From Acanthococcus lagerstroemiae (lineage: Eukaryota; Arthropoda; Insecta; Hemiptera; Eriococcidae): a stretch of DNA of 64,000 bases. Shown one piece after another: positions 48,757 to 60,620 of the stretch. Under the pieces are notes generated by a model. That model was not told the origin of the DNA and did no database searches. It saw only the letters and a list, made by a program, of their open reading frames with translations. The stretch is taken from NCBI GenBank assembly GCA_031841125.1, contig CM063109.1, positions 4,564,321 to 4,628,320 on the forward strand. Reading direction: 5' to 3'. Each line of letters opens with the position of its first letter. Position 1 is the stretch's first letter. The position numbers were made by a program, and so were the translations under genes.

Positions 48757-50036
48757 AGGGTGTTTGCCGCGCGGAGCGCTGCAAGCAAACACCCTATTGC
48801 AATTGCTTTTTCATTTTTCTTTAAATACGAGTGAATTGTTGACAGCTCATAGTTCAGTTTTAGCTCAGTTGCGTTTAGATCGTTAGATCGGTCTTAAGGC
48901 GGAGGCGTGTGGTTCGATTCGTATTTTAGTTATGCGATTCCGTTCTACAAAAGGAACTATTTCCTCAAAGAAAGTGAAGACATTAACTGGATTTAGAAGA
49001 GGTAAGTGTATTGTTTGTTTGTATGAAATGGGTTCTCAGTTGAATTAGCGTGTATAATGTATTTGAATTTTTGAATCGAACCAAGTACAAGCAACATTCT
49101 GTGGTACTCTTATTTGGAAATTTTCCGAGGAATAATGCGATGTGAGTTATGTCTCATAAATATGTTGGCAGTATTAAGTAATTGGTAATTTTGGTATTCT
49201 GTTTCAGAGGTCTTTCACGAATATTTCGTTTTTCGTTTGACTATTTACTTTCTCTTTCATTATCAGTCAGGATCGAGGAATCATCCAAAACCATCGACAT
49301 GCCTTCAACCACGAATTTGAACTTCTATTATAACCGTGTAGTGGAATTGATGAAAAACGTGAATAAATAATTGGCAGATCACGTTTTATTTTGGAAATGA
49401 CAGATTATTTTTCTCGCATCAACAGTTCATGAATTCACAGGAATGGAGCATAGAGCTAATGTCTTTTTGTCTTATAAACATTGTAATGAGGAGTGAGAAC
49501 ACATTAATGTGCGTTTTCTGAAGTGAGAACACAACTTTATTTGAATGGAAGTAAAATTCCTCGTTTATTTGAATCGAAACAAAATTCCGGTCCCTCTGAA
49601 TCGTTATCAGCAGTTGACAGTTCATATTCGTTGAAACTCCTGACTTTTAAAACTCCTTGGATTTATGTCCTTTGAATTTATTTTTTGTCTTGTAAAGAAA
49701 GAGTGTTTGATTTCTGCTTGCCACTTGGAATGAATTAAACGGAAAATGGAAATGTATTCTAGTTTTCTAGTATGTTCTGTGTTGATCAAAGTCTGCCGGG
49801 TGATTGCAGTTTGCAGCTTCACAGTTCGAAGCCTTGAACTTCCATGATGTGCGTGTAGTGTCCTGAGCTTTCATGTTCCCGGGTCCCGGGGGGGGGGGAC
49901 GAAAAGAAGACTTCAGATTCTTAGAATCTTAGAGCATCATTCGCTTATCAAAAAATACCTATTCTACACTGGCGCTTCTACAATTTGCATAGTCCCAATG
50001 GCAAACACCCTGTTACTACCTCGCGATCCGCGAGGT
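48757..50036. mobile_element. Unclassified ~1.25-kb unit bounded by inverted agggtgtttgcc / ggcaaacaccct
   Basis: The left edge agggtgtttgcc (48757-48768) is matched inversely at 50000-50011. The left edge also forms its own hairpin with gcaaacaccct at 48785-48795. Just outside the right edge lies a perfect 8-bp hairpin, acctcgcg-atc-cgcgaggt (50018-50036). There is no clear target duplication and no coding region. Terminal hairpins would suit a Helitron- or foldback-like element, but the class is unknown. Confidence 0.5.
48855..48925 (+). other. tRNA-like A/B box pair (possible SINE head)
   Basis: The A-box-like tagctcagttg (48861) and B-box-like gtggttcgattc (48909-48920) have tRNA-like spacing (about 49 bases). 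The anticodon arm does not pair, so this is not a functional tRNA. It may be a decayed tRNA-derived promoter inside the 48757-50036 unit. Confidence 0.4.
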
Positions 50037-50900
50037 CGCTTGTTTTTTCTTTCTTTTTTTCTGCTGGGGTAAATGGACGAATGTTATTGAAAGCTATCAA
50101 TAGTGGTATCATTGGAAATTGGAAAGCAGTGATGTTAGACAAAACGATTTTTTGTCATTTTGTCAGACAAGCATTTCAATTTTTTTTTTGTTATATCATG
50201 AGTTCTGTCATGTTCGGAGTTTTGTCATTTTGTTTCTTCATAGTTTTGTTATGTCATGACAAAATTATTTTGTCATTTTGTCATAATGCCAATACCTATC
50301 AATATTCATTCGTCATATTGTTACATCTCTGAGACTGTTGATTCGTATTCCCAATTACCTTCACTGTTATGCCGCATTTCTTTCCTTCTTCAGTTGATAT
50401 ACTACAAGTTGACAAATTGGTGCTTCATCTGTAATTTGTAAATGAAATACTGGTGATGGGTTGAGGGGCATTCCATACTTGATTCTGGCGGATTCCATTT
50501 CTTTTCGACTTCTAATTTCTAGTTCTAAGCCAGACTGCTAACTGCTGAAGCTCCAGTCTAACATTTCCCAACTTTTAACTTTTTCACTTCAGTGTTTTGA
50601 TGAACAAGGATAATTGAGATTGGAGAACTTCCCTTTGATACTACTGCAAACCAGACAGGAAAAGACAAACTTACAATATTACAGGTTCCAAAGAGGAAAG
50701 ATAGTATTCCATCATTCGGGGGAAAAAATCGCAAATTCCGCCAAAATCAAAAGTGAAATGAGAGCTAGGCCAAATACACTTTTTTCGGCTCGAAAATACC
50801 AAACCTGATCAAGTAAACATCCAAGAACACAATGAGACCACAATTAATGTTCCCTCTTTTCTAGATTGTACAATTTTCCTTGCTAACGCAGTAAAAACAG
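50037..50900. other. Noncoding DNA with ttttgtcatt repeats
   Basis: Several near copies of ttttgtcattttgtca lie at 50145-50285. Nothing else is seen. Confidence 0.5.
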
Positions 50901-50904
50901 GTAC

Positions 50905-50998
50905 TGTGTAACCTGAAGCCACCTTGCGATCTGTCCCTCAGGATATTTGAAGGACAGGAGCCACTGTAATGCCGAGTGGTCAGTCCGGAGAATAAATT
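50905..50998 (-). pseudogene. Ty3/gypsy RNase H fragment
   Basis: The minus strand reads KFILRTDHSALQWLLSF then KYPEGQIARWLQ, the diagnostic end of the RNase H domain of Ty3/gypsy pol. Immediately upstream the frame meets a stop, and the expected preceding segment is missing. No integrase or LTR was recognised nearby. The balanced-composition DNA at 51000-51480 may belong to the same element but could not be assigned. Confidence 0.85.
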
Positions 50999-52639
50999 TC
51001 TAGTTACACCGCAAATGTAAAGTGGCCCCGGTTTACAGTACTTTAAAAATAAAACTTCTAAAGATGGTCTGCAGAGTAGGTGGACTCTGGTTTGAGGCTG
51101 TGCTGTTATTTACCCGCGATTCAGAGAAAGAAGACATGGCTGAGTATTTAGGTCCTAACTACCTCCTGTACCACCAATATAAATTAAGAGAGAGGTTGGA
51201 CGAATCCACGAGTACTTGTCCGCGATCTAGTATGTCACCAGACCAACGGTGGTGGTCTGCGCCTACCCTACACCCCCTTCAGAGCTGAGTTGTCCTGACG
51301 ATCCGCTATCACTTCTCAGCGTACACTTGAGAGAGCTTCAAGACTGGGAGATTAGCAGAGGAAGCACGTCGTCACCTGAGTTTGGCTTTCCTAAACTTTG
51401 CATAATAGTCCCCCTCAGTATTAATTTCCGAGTACCGTCTGGTTCACGAGACAGTAGTGTTGATCGAACACTGACCTAATACATAATAAGTACTGACTAA
51501 CGTAATTCGACGTAACCTATCGAAGACGAATACTTAATAAGTACCCACTAAGAGGTGATCACACTTACTCAAAGTTCTGCAATAATTGAAATGCGCTAAA
51601 TCGCGATACGAAATATCGAAAAGAATACGAAAGACCGACGACGCACGGGAACACAAAAATCAGACTGACCATACAATTTTGTAACCTTCGCAGTTGTGGC
51701 GGAGATAAAGATGGTGTTTGTGTCGCTAAAGCATCCCTATCTTTCACACCCTCGAGGAATAAATACTATACCTTTGGATGGCCGAGTTCACAGCTTTATC
51801 AGGCGGTGTCGAGAGATGAATAGAATATGGATACGAAAAATCAGTTCTTACATGAGAAAAAAAAATCGAGTATTGGTAGAATAGAGATGATTTAATGTAT
51901 GTTGAAAAAGCACAACTAATTAATTCATTCAATTTCATCTCGCAATTGCAACGAATATGAGAGAAAGAAATGATCTTCAAGTTCGGAGTAAGAAGGTTCA
52001 GTACGATTAGTGTTCGGATGCATTTACGGCGAATCCGATAGGCAATTTTAAGAACATCTGCGTTAGCTCAGTACAATTATTACGTAAGAAATGGGAGTTC
52101 GGAGAACAAGTTGTACTAAAGGTTTTTTACAGAACATTGTTGAAAAAAAAAATAGCCTAAACTAACTTACTAAATTTTTTTTAAGGGGCGGGCGGGGGGA
52201 TAAAATCGATCAAAATTGGGTTTTCGTAAAAATATCAGAAACTATTAAATTTAGGAGGAATTGTTTCAAACAAGAAATATTCCTCACTCGATTCCCCACT
52301 GAAAAGATTCTTTATAGCTTTTTCATAACTGGCCTCGAAATGACCCAAACAGGGGATTGAAAATGACCCGATGTTTTACTATGCGTTAATACAGACCTTA
52401 TAGACAAAAAGACATTGATTTCAACATCTCTTTGTTCTCACTGACTTCAGCAAACAGAAAGCATACAAATTGCTCATGGATCCGTTTCTGTATATTATTA
52501 CCCACACATCACAGAAGTTTTTTCCTTACCTCCCAGTATATGTACTTGAATACCACCACACTTTGAAATTTGTATTTTCCTGCGTTTTTTCAATGTAAAA
52601 AAGTGAATGGTTCGATTACAATCTTTGAACCTTTCGTGA
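50999..52639. other. Noncoding DNA, possible remains of an LTR element at the left
   Basis: The left 480 bases have coding-like composition but no identifiable domain. The remainder shows nothing. Confidence 0.4.
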
Positions 52640-53170
52640 GCATACATCGTCATATTAAAATTAATACTGGCTGCGGGGATTTGAAGGTTAGAGAATTTGA
52701 TTTCAATATTAGTTTGACTGAAACTTCAAAACTGAGGTACCTGGGAGGGTCGGGGTCTCAAAAATCTTCATGCAATGCAATATGCGTATCATTTCATAGG
52801 TTTCGAGGGTTGCTCAATTCATTTCTGGTAAAGATTTACCCCTAATTTAAAAACTGTGGTACCTGGAAGGAGGTGTGTGTTCAACATTTCTATATTGGGC
52901 ATCGTTTGGTAGGTTTTCAAAATCACTGAACTCATTTTCGAACTTTATTTGATCGTAAAATGAAAAATGTGGCTTTCATGATATGGACGGGACATACTGC
53001 GAAAATAACAACCGCTGTCACAGGAATATCACTTTGAACGTATTCAAGATCACTGAACTTTTATTTAGCGTCAGTGCTGCACCAAAGTGAAAATTGTAAC
53101 TTTCAGGGAAGAGGAAATGGTTAATAATCATAATTTTTATAATATGCAGTATGGGTATGATTCTCCATCG
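52640..53170 (+). repeat. Degenerate ~125-bp tandem repeat (family P), locus 3
   Basis: About four diverged units. Marker blocks are gcaatatgcgtatcatttca, taggttttcaaaatcactga and attgtaactttcagggaaga. Confidence 0.65.
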
Positions 53171-53799
53171 TACGTTAGTATTATTTCGACCTCCGCACGA
53201 ATTTTATGACACTTACAGCGAGAAATCATCATACGCGTACATCTTAAATAGTTCACTGTGAATAACTCGGAAGAGGTGCAACACAATAGACCGAACTTTT
53301 GTCATAAAAGAATCACGCATACCTAGTACAGTACTCAAATAGGTAAATACGTATAAAGTACAATTTCGAACTCCAGCTGTCTCACAGGTATCACAATTTT
53401 CAAATTAGGGATATATCGTTATCAGAAATTGATTCAGAAACCCTGAAAACAAATGAAACGGAGATTGGAGCTCACCTATTATACTCTCTGGGTTCAGAGT
53501 TTGGGAACAAGAGTGGGTTAAAATCGGAGTTTCGCCTATGACTAGCCTATTATGGCCTGAAACAGAAAATTATAAGAACTAAAATCGACTCCCCTTCGAT
53601 TCTCTGTAGAAGAGCTCACGTACAAATTTTTTGTATCAATCCCAAATACGAGTATTCCAGAAAGAAGGAGTCCAAAAAAACCTGTATATTGTCACTGACT
53701 TTATATCCCTATTTACCCATCCCTAGGAATTTTTTTCTTCCCCGCTACCTCCACCCCTTAGATACCGCAAATGTAATTTGTTTTGGCTCTAGAAAAAAT

Positions 53800-54330
53800 T
53801 TTGATAATTGAATTTTGTGAACTTTCATAAGGATAATGAATGAAATTCACATCCTAACCCTGCAGCTTTAAAAGTCACTGAATTCATGTTCGTTATCAAT
53901 TTGATGTTAATTTTGAAATTGAGACACTGGGGCAATGAAAGGGGGAGGAAAAAAATTCAAGAAACTTAATATACACATCAAGTAAAATCTTCAAATTCGC
54001 TGAATTCAGTTTTGGTATGTATCATGCCCAAACTGAAAATTATAACACCGGTGCAGAGAGGGACGAGGGAAGATGAAATTTTTGACAAATACAGTATGCA
54101 TATCAAGCAATAAGGTTTCAAGGTCCCTGAATTAATTTTCCGTAGTAGTTTGAGCCTAAGTTAAGAATTGTGGAATCGGTGGAGCAGGAACGACGACTTT
54201 TTTGAGAGATTTGACATGCATATTATATAGTAGGTTTTCGAGTTCGTTGCATTCACTTTTGGTATTAATATTACTCCACGTTGAAAATTGTTATACCAGG
54301 AGGAGGGAAGAGGAATTTAATGACCTTGAA
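53800..54330 (+). repeat. Degenerate ~125-bp tandem repeat (family P), locus 4
   Basis: About four units, including aaaagtcactgaattcat, aaattcgctgaattcagt, caaggtccctgaattaat and cgagttcgttgcattcac at roughly regular spacing. Each is followed by a ggagga/gggagg purine block. Confidence 0.75.
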
Positions 54331-55316
54331 AAACCAGTGCTGTTCTAATATGCTATCTCCCAGCCTTTTTTATGTTCTGATATGCTATCTACCAAATCGC
54401 GGGTAGGATGCCTGTTCTAATATGCGATCTACTATTCGCAGATAAACAATACAGGAAATTCAATATGTATAACAGTATGCGGTGTATGATCGTGGAGTCC
54501 TCGAGTATTTCGAGACTGTAATGCTGGCCCGCTACATTGTGGGGAAACCACTCGGCTAGGAGCATATAAGCCGCACTGGCTGTTTCCCAAAGTGGTCTAA
54601 GGAATCCTGAGAGTCAGTGGTTCAGGGTTTTATTCCCGGTAAGCAGGCGGCAGTGCATGCCGCGTCTGCATTGGAACTGTTACCGCAAACTGTCAGAGGT
54701 GATTCACCTTGCTGGACCTGTTTATCGGCAAAGGCATGCCAATATGTCTTTTGCAAGTTACTTACAGAAATATGTACCAAGCTTAACTATCAACGAAAAA
54801 CAGTGTGTCTAGCTTCTTGCGCGATTTTTGTATCCTTAAGCCTTGTTTTGGCATATTAAGCCTTATGTATTCCCCCACCCCCTACTACTTGAGGATCATT
54901 ATTCATCGATTTATTTTATTTTAGAGTTGTTCTCCTCAACAGAACTTGTATTTCTCAAAAATTTCATCTTCCCTTTCCTCCAGGCAGTGCACAGTTTTCA
55001 ACTTGGGGTCAACTGATTTCTTGGAGGTTCGGGATTCCCGTTCTTACAGAACTCTCACGTAGGCAGCTGCGCTTGAAATTAGTTAAACGGAATTGATGGA
55101 ACACCATGTTAGATGAATAATTTTGGATGTAACTGATAAAAATCTCTGCGAAATTAAGTAAATTTTACATCTATACGACATTTACGGTGCTAAAATTTGC
55201 GGGTAACCACTTCTATTTGAAAAAACGCTCGATATAGGTACTCGATGCATAACAACATGATGACAGAACCCTGACTTTTTCGATTACTATTTTCCTCCCG
55301 AATGAAGCAATAGCTA
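54331..55316. other. Noncoding DNA with a short triplicated motif
   Basis: The motif ctgttctaatatgctatct occurs three times with small changes (54340-54435). The next 450 bases have a distinct composition but no recognised domain. Confidence 0.45.
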
Positions 55317-55673
55317 TGTTTCTTTTACATGGATTTTGCATAATCTGGATTACGGATTGTGAAAATCCAACAAAATTCTGTTTTATTTACAAATCCGAAA
55401 TCGGATTTTGAAAATCCACCTTGCCAGATTCTGAACAGTTTAATCCAGATTATGAAAATCTAAAATCTACTAGGGTAGTAGATTTTGAAAATGGATTGTG
55501 GATTCTTCTTATCACATAGAACTAACTTTACGAATTTTGTTGTTCGTTTTACTGGATTTTTATAGATGGATTCTGGTTTTTTGGATTTTACAACAGAAAA
55601 TCCGTGCATAATCAACTTAAAATCTGTCATAATCCAGATTTTAGCTTCTGGCAAAATCCGTGTAAAAGAAACA
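55317..55673. mobile_element. 357-bp MITE with tgtttcttttaca ends
   Basis: Left end tgtttcttttaca-t-ggattttgc and right end read inward tgtttcttttaca-c-ggattttgc give 23 bp with one mismatch. The interior is full of ggattttg/gaaaatcca subrepeats in both orientations. No target duplication could be fixed. Confidence 0.8.
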
Positions 55674-55859
55674 AACTTAGTATACTATCGAGATTGATGA
55701 AGACTTATTATGGTGATAAAAATGACTATTAGACCAAGTGCACCACATTTATCAGTTCTACAGCAATTTTTATTCAAAAACGCGTAATTTTGCTGCCATT
55801 TTTACGTCTGAATAAAAATATCACTGTCGTAAAATTTTGATAGTAATTTAGCAAAATCC

Positions 55860-57937
55860 TTAACTATGGTCTGATGAAAGAAGAAAACCGAATACTAACA
55901 GAAATTCTTGAAGACAGTGGGTCAACCAAGAAAGCTAAAAGAGAACTATCGGCAGGGTCGCCAAGAGCCAAACCGGGCCGGGGGGGGGGGGAATCTGCGG
56001 GCCTATACTGAAATTATTTGCTCTTAAAAAGGCATATTGTCTATTTGATAATTATAATTTCTGTGACTCTGCGGACCCCCTCAAAAAACCCGGGCCCGGG
56101 GGAAAGTACCCTTCCCCCTCTCTCGGCGGCCCTGACTATCGGACTTGATGTCTGCTACCGGCACTTTCTAATAAGGAAGGAAGAAAGTTGTGGAGCGATC
56201 AGGAATAGTAAAGGTAGCTACCAATTACTATGCAGATTTATATGATAAGAAGGGGGACGAAGGCAACTTCAGGACACCAGAGTTTAGAAACAACGAAGAC
56301 ACTCCTCCCTTTCTGGAGAGTGAGATTAGATATGTGTGTGCTGGACTGAAAGAGGAAAGGTCAGTGGAGCCATACGGGATTAAAAACAAACACCTGAAGA
56401 TATTCTTATAGATGAGTGGACTACCCCGCTCACAAAGATATCCAATTTGATCCTTCAAACAGAGGAAATTCCGGAGCAACGGGGGCTATCAGAAATAGTT
56501 CTGCTATTCAAAAACGAGACAGAAAGGATATAAGCAATTACAGACCGATTAGTCTCACGTCAAATGTGTTGAAGGTTTTCGCAAAAGTTTTGAAAAATAG
56601 ATTTATAATCAACTAGACAGTTGCCAAAGTCAGGAGCAGGCGGGTTTCCGGAAAGGAAGATCCACAATTGATCAGATCTTTGTGATCAGCCAGCTGATCG
56701 AAAAATGCAACGAATTCAATATACCCCTTTTCATAGCTTTAGTCGAATTTCAAAAAGCTTTTGATTCTGTACACCTCAACTACCTCTGGAACGCTCTAAA
56801 ACAACACGGAATTCATGCCAAATATATAAAAATTTTGATGAAAATCTACGAAATGGCTGAAGGAAGAGTAAAATTGGATAAAGTGGGAGCAAAATTAAAA
56901 ATTAAAAATAGGGTGAGAGAGGGTGACCTTCTTCCCCCAGATTTATTCAGTTGTACTTTAGAGACTGTATTTAGTAAGTCAAACTGTGGAGAGGGGTAGG
57001 GGTGGACGGAAAAAAACTTAATAACCTGCGATTCGCGGACGATGTATCCCTCATTGCTAGGAATAGGGAAGAACTCGAACAGATGGCGGAAGAACTTAGA
57101 ACAGCGGGTTTTGAAACAGGGTTGGTAATCAACACCAAAAAAACTGTCTTACTGACCAACTGTCCAGAAAAAACGAAAATTGTTACAGGTGGAACGGAAA
57201 CTAATAAGAGTGAGGAAGCCATATATCTAGGACAGTTAATATCATTTTCGGACAGGCTAGAAAAAGAACTTAAAAGAAGGAAATTTGGAGCGTGGGCAAG
57301 TTACTGGAGGCTAAAGAAGATCTTCAAAGGCAAGTTCGATATGTCAATGAAGAAAAATTTTTTTGAGAGCAACGTTCAACCGGTATTAACATACGGTGCT
57401 CAAACCTGGGCCCCCACTGACCGACAGCTAGCAGGGCTGGCCAAAACACAGATATCGATGGAGCGATCCATGATTGGAGTGAAAAAGAAAGACAGGGTAC
57501 GAAACGCAACGGTCAGAAGTAAAAAACGGACAGTGGACTGTAGGTTCAAAGCCAAAAACCTGAAATGTGACCACGCAGGACACGTGACCAGGAGAAAGGA
57601 GGGTAGGTGAGAAGGAAGGGTACTCGTATGGCATCCAAGGGATAAAGAAAGGAAAGTAGGGAGGCCAAAAAGAAGGTGGGAGGACGAAATAATCCAACCA
57701 GCTGGGATAGCCGGGATGAGGGATGCTAGACACAGGGAGCGCTGGAAACGGGTAGAAGAGACCTATGCCAAAGGCTGGGCGTACGATGGGAGCTAGGGGG
57801 GTATTGGGGGATAGTAAAGCATGACATACTTTTTATACTTTTCTTTGTTCTTTCTTTACGGTAAACTGTCAAAATGTCTCTAAACAATGTACTAGCCCAA
57901 TCGTAATAAAGGTTACTTATTATTATTAACTATGGTC
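55860..57937 (+). mobile_element. RTE-type LINE, 5'-truncated, with 12-bp target duplication
   Basis: The 12-mer ttaactatggtc occurs at 55860-55871 and 57926-57937, enclosing the element. The body starts in the endonuclease-RT linker. It continues with the RT motifs [71 protein letters not shown], catalytic NNLRFADDVSLIARN, YLGQLISFSDRLEKEL and the C-terminus GRPKRRWEDEIIQPAG to AKGWAYDGS. The 3' tail ends in attattatta. Frameshifts and stops between blocks (near 56405, 56617, 57000 and 57608) show it is dead. A hAT MITE is inserted at 55953-56134. Confidence 0.93.
55953..56134. mobile_element. hAT-type MITE with perfect 8-bp duplication, inside the RTE
   Basis: Flanking octamers are both actatcgg (55945-55952 and 56135-56142). 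Left end cagggtcgccaagag and right end read inward cagggccgccgagag match at 13 of 15. A 12-G run (55980-55991) lies near the left end. The insertion postdates the RTE copy. Confidence 0.92.
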
Positions 57938-59640
57938 CGTGAAAAAAAACTATTGTGTCAAGAATGAAATTAAAATTGCACACCTTCAATAAATTGAAAA
58001 AAAAAATTGTATTGTTTTCACTTATCGAGTATGATTTTTCGTGTTTATACCTTCGCAGCAAGTGCTCGAGCATGTTTGTAGCTTAATTCGTTGACGAGAT
58101 GCAGCAAAAATACGATCTTGTACTTCGAAAATACCCCTTTTTGAAAGATCCCAAGACTTTGAGAGGGATGAGGCTTTTGAAAAAACGGTTACAGAGGTAT
58201 ACCGCTGGAATGCTCGCCTTGCCTGCCAGTTTGGTCGACATCAAAGAGGTCGACAGCAGCAGAAGCCGTTCGAAGTGGCATGGATTCGTGTATAGAAAGC
58301 GGAGTCGTCGATGAAATACTGCGAATTAGCTTAATAAACCCGAACTGCGACGTTTTCCCTATGTTTGTTTAATGGCAAAGGAGAAGTTGGCTGAGCGACA
58401 TGCTGGTAATCAGATTGAATCGAGTCGTATTTGTCTTCGACACGTTGAAGACGACGAAGTCGTGCTCGTCTTCTCCATCACTCGTCCTCGTCGTCGCAGC
58501 GCGGCGGCGAACCGACCTAGCGTGCAATCCCGGCCGCCCGTTGATAAACGGAAACCGATAAAGTTTCCGTCGGAAGTTTGGTTTCTGACCTTTAATCTGG
58601 GCCGCAATTTATCTTTCGTCTCGCCTGCCCGTTTCATCGGTTTGTTTACGCCTTTATCTTCACTCGTTCGCCTCAACCCAAATAATCTCGCGTTCGGTTG
58701 AACTTGCCTTTTTCGCTCCAGTTCGCTTCGGGTAATTCGTATTTTCGCGCGCGACCACCGCCGTACATCGAAGCCGGGGCGATAGTGGATAGTGGCCGCG
58801 AAAATTATTAAATCAGCGGCAACAGAATGCCGGATAAATAATAGGCCTGGCTTTTGAACATAAATCACGAATACGTGCGTCGCCGCCGGAGTCGCAATCG
58901 GTGGCCGGGCACCGGAACTGTTGAATGTTTTTTCTCGGCGCATTTGCGCTCGTTTCATTTAAAATTCGCCGTAATATACCTTCGAGTAATCATTTCTGAA
59001 TATGCGGTTAGGTGCTTCAATGGCAGCCACTTCAGCTTTTCGAGAAGTTAAAGTTGATTAACCGAGGGTACGAAAATAGGCTCGCGGCCGTGTCGTGGAA
59101 CGCGCCAACCAACCCTCGCTGTGTCGCGCGGTCATCCAGTCATTCTTATGTTTTTATTTGCTCGAGTGCCAGGACACTATACGTAAGTTTTAAGTGGACC
59201 AAAGGGATTCTACATTACTACGAGTTAAATAAACGCGCCCGTGTAGAAACTGTATCCGGTTTCCGAGTCACTGGGTTAGTCCAGTCGAATAAACATGGCG
59301 AGCGAGACGAGTAACCAGCAGCAAATCCGAGCGGAAATCATCATAATTCGGGTTATCCAATGCCTTCGGGAACGGTCGCGTGATTATTTGCGGTTTTTTA
59401 GTGTAAACTAGATGTTTTACGAATAATTTTCCCTTTCCGCCGTTTGTTTTTTATTTTTATTTTAACAAGTGTTGGATCAACCCAGACCAGCAAACGATTT
59501 TCAAATGGTAAAAGCTATTTCTTTCTCATACACCGTTCCCCTCTCGGAGCGAAAATTTAACATACGAGTAACACTAGACAACAAATTGAGATTTTTTGGA
59601 AACCACATAAAGGAAAATCGAAAAGCATTTATTTAGTACG
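57938..59640. other. Noncoding DNA with CpG-rich block 58360-59480
   Basis: No protein domain. An open frame of 71 codons (58099-58314) is basic and unrecognised. The block from about 58360 to 59480 is clearly richer in G+C and CpG than the rest of the window and free of visible repeats. Within the presumed KCTD intron it might be regulatory, but that is conjecture. Confidence 0.5.
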
Positions 59641-59955
59641 ACATTATAGTTATTATCCTTAATACTTAATTAAGATTTATTACAGAAATCAGTCGTCGTA
59701 CTAGCCCTGTTGTTGGGAGAACGCCTTCCTCAACCTCGCCCATTCGGTCCGGTTAGCGGCTATTTTGTGGAATAAGTGGTGTTTCAACATTTTCCATTTG
59801 TAAGATGGGCCAATTCACTTTTTCTGCTTCTGTAGTCCAAAGCGCTTTCGGCTCTTATGCCATCACCAGTGGATTACCCTAAATAAGACTTGTCTCTTGT
59901 GGTCCTGTAATCCTAGTCGAGAGTAGTACCGTATGGTGAACCAGTTTAGTCGCAT

Positions 59956-60065
59956 GCTCCTATTGGTTGTCTGTGATTATGCTGCCTGTTCAATAGTGAG
60001 TGTTATTAGTTGTGTGCTCCTATTGGTTGTCTGTGATTGTGCAGTCTGTCCAATCTGTGGATGTT
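59956..60065 (+). repeat. 60-bp tandem duplication in the Penelope 3' flank
   Basis: The start gctcctattggttgtctgtg (continuing to 23 identical bases) is found at 59956 and again at 60016. Similarity then fades but includes tgttattagttg. It lies just past the stop codon of the Penelope ORF. Confidence 0.8.
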
Positions 60066-60620
60066 ACCTATGTTATTAGTTGGAATAAGTTCTCGCTTTG
60101 GAAGTTAGTTGTTGTGTTTATTACCTTGTTTTGTTTTGTTTTTGTCTTTATTATTTCTAGTTGTTCTTTTAATTTTCTTTTTCTTGTGTTGTTTTGGATG
60201 AGTACGATTTTGTACTTTTCTGTCAATTTATCATTGTCACGTCCCTGGTTATTGCAGGGTTTTCCAAAAAGTGATTTGTCATCATTTAGCTTCTGTGATT
60301 TTTCATGTTCTTTAATTCTGTTTGCGTGCATTTTCTGCCCGTTTCTCCTATTTAGGTCATGCCACAGTGTTCACAGTCCAGTCTGCATACTCCGCTACTG
60401 TTTTTTCTGTCCTTTGTTTCTGTTTTGTCATTGCTTGTTTGTTTGATCCGAGGTGATCTGTTTTTGATTCCGAGTTTCATGTTGTATTGGTTAAAGATTT
60501 TTGGTATTTTGTATCTATGTGTTCCTGTGAATAGTATTCCTCCTGCGTATTTGTCTGTTTTTGTCTTTGCTTTTTGGTTGCGTTAGTTTGTTAATTATTC
60601 TGTCTACTGTTTGTGGTTGG

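Noticed and set aside
58099..58314. 71-codon basic open frame
   Set aside because: No recognisable family, splice context or conservation that I can judge.
58410..58958. 182-codon minus-strand frame, Arg/Thr-rich
   Set aside because: Lies in the CpG-rich block, where stop codons are rarer. No domain, and not BTB-like, so it cannot serve as the missing KCTD exon.
60000..60446. 148-codon hydrophobic open frame
   Set aside because: It is antisense to the Penelope-like C-terminus and GIY-YIG region, which match a known family. Its Phe/Leu/Cys richness follows from the T-rich strand.
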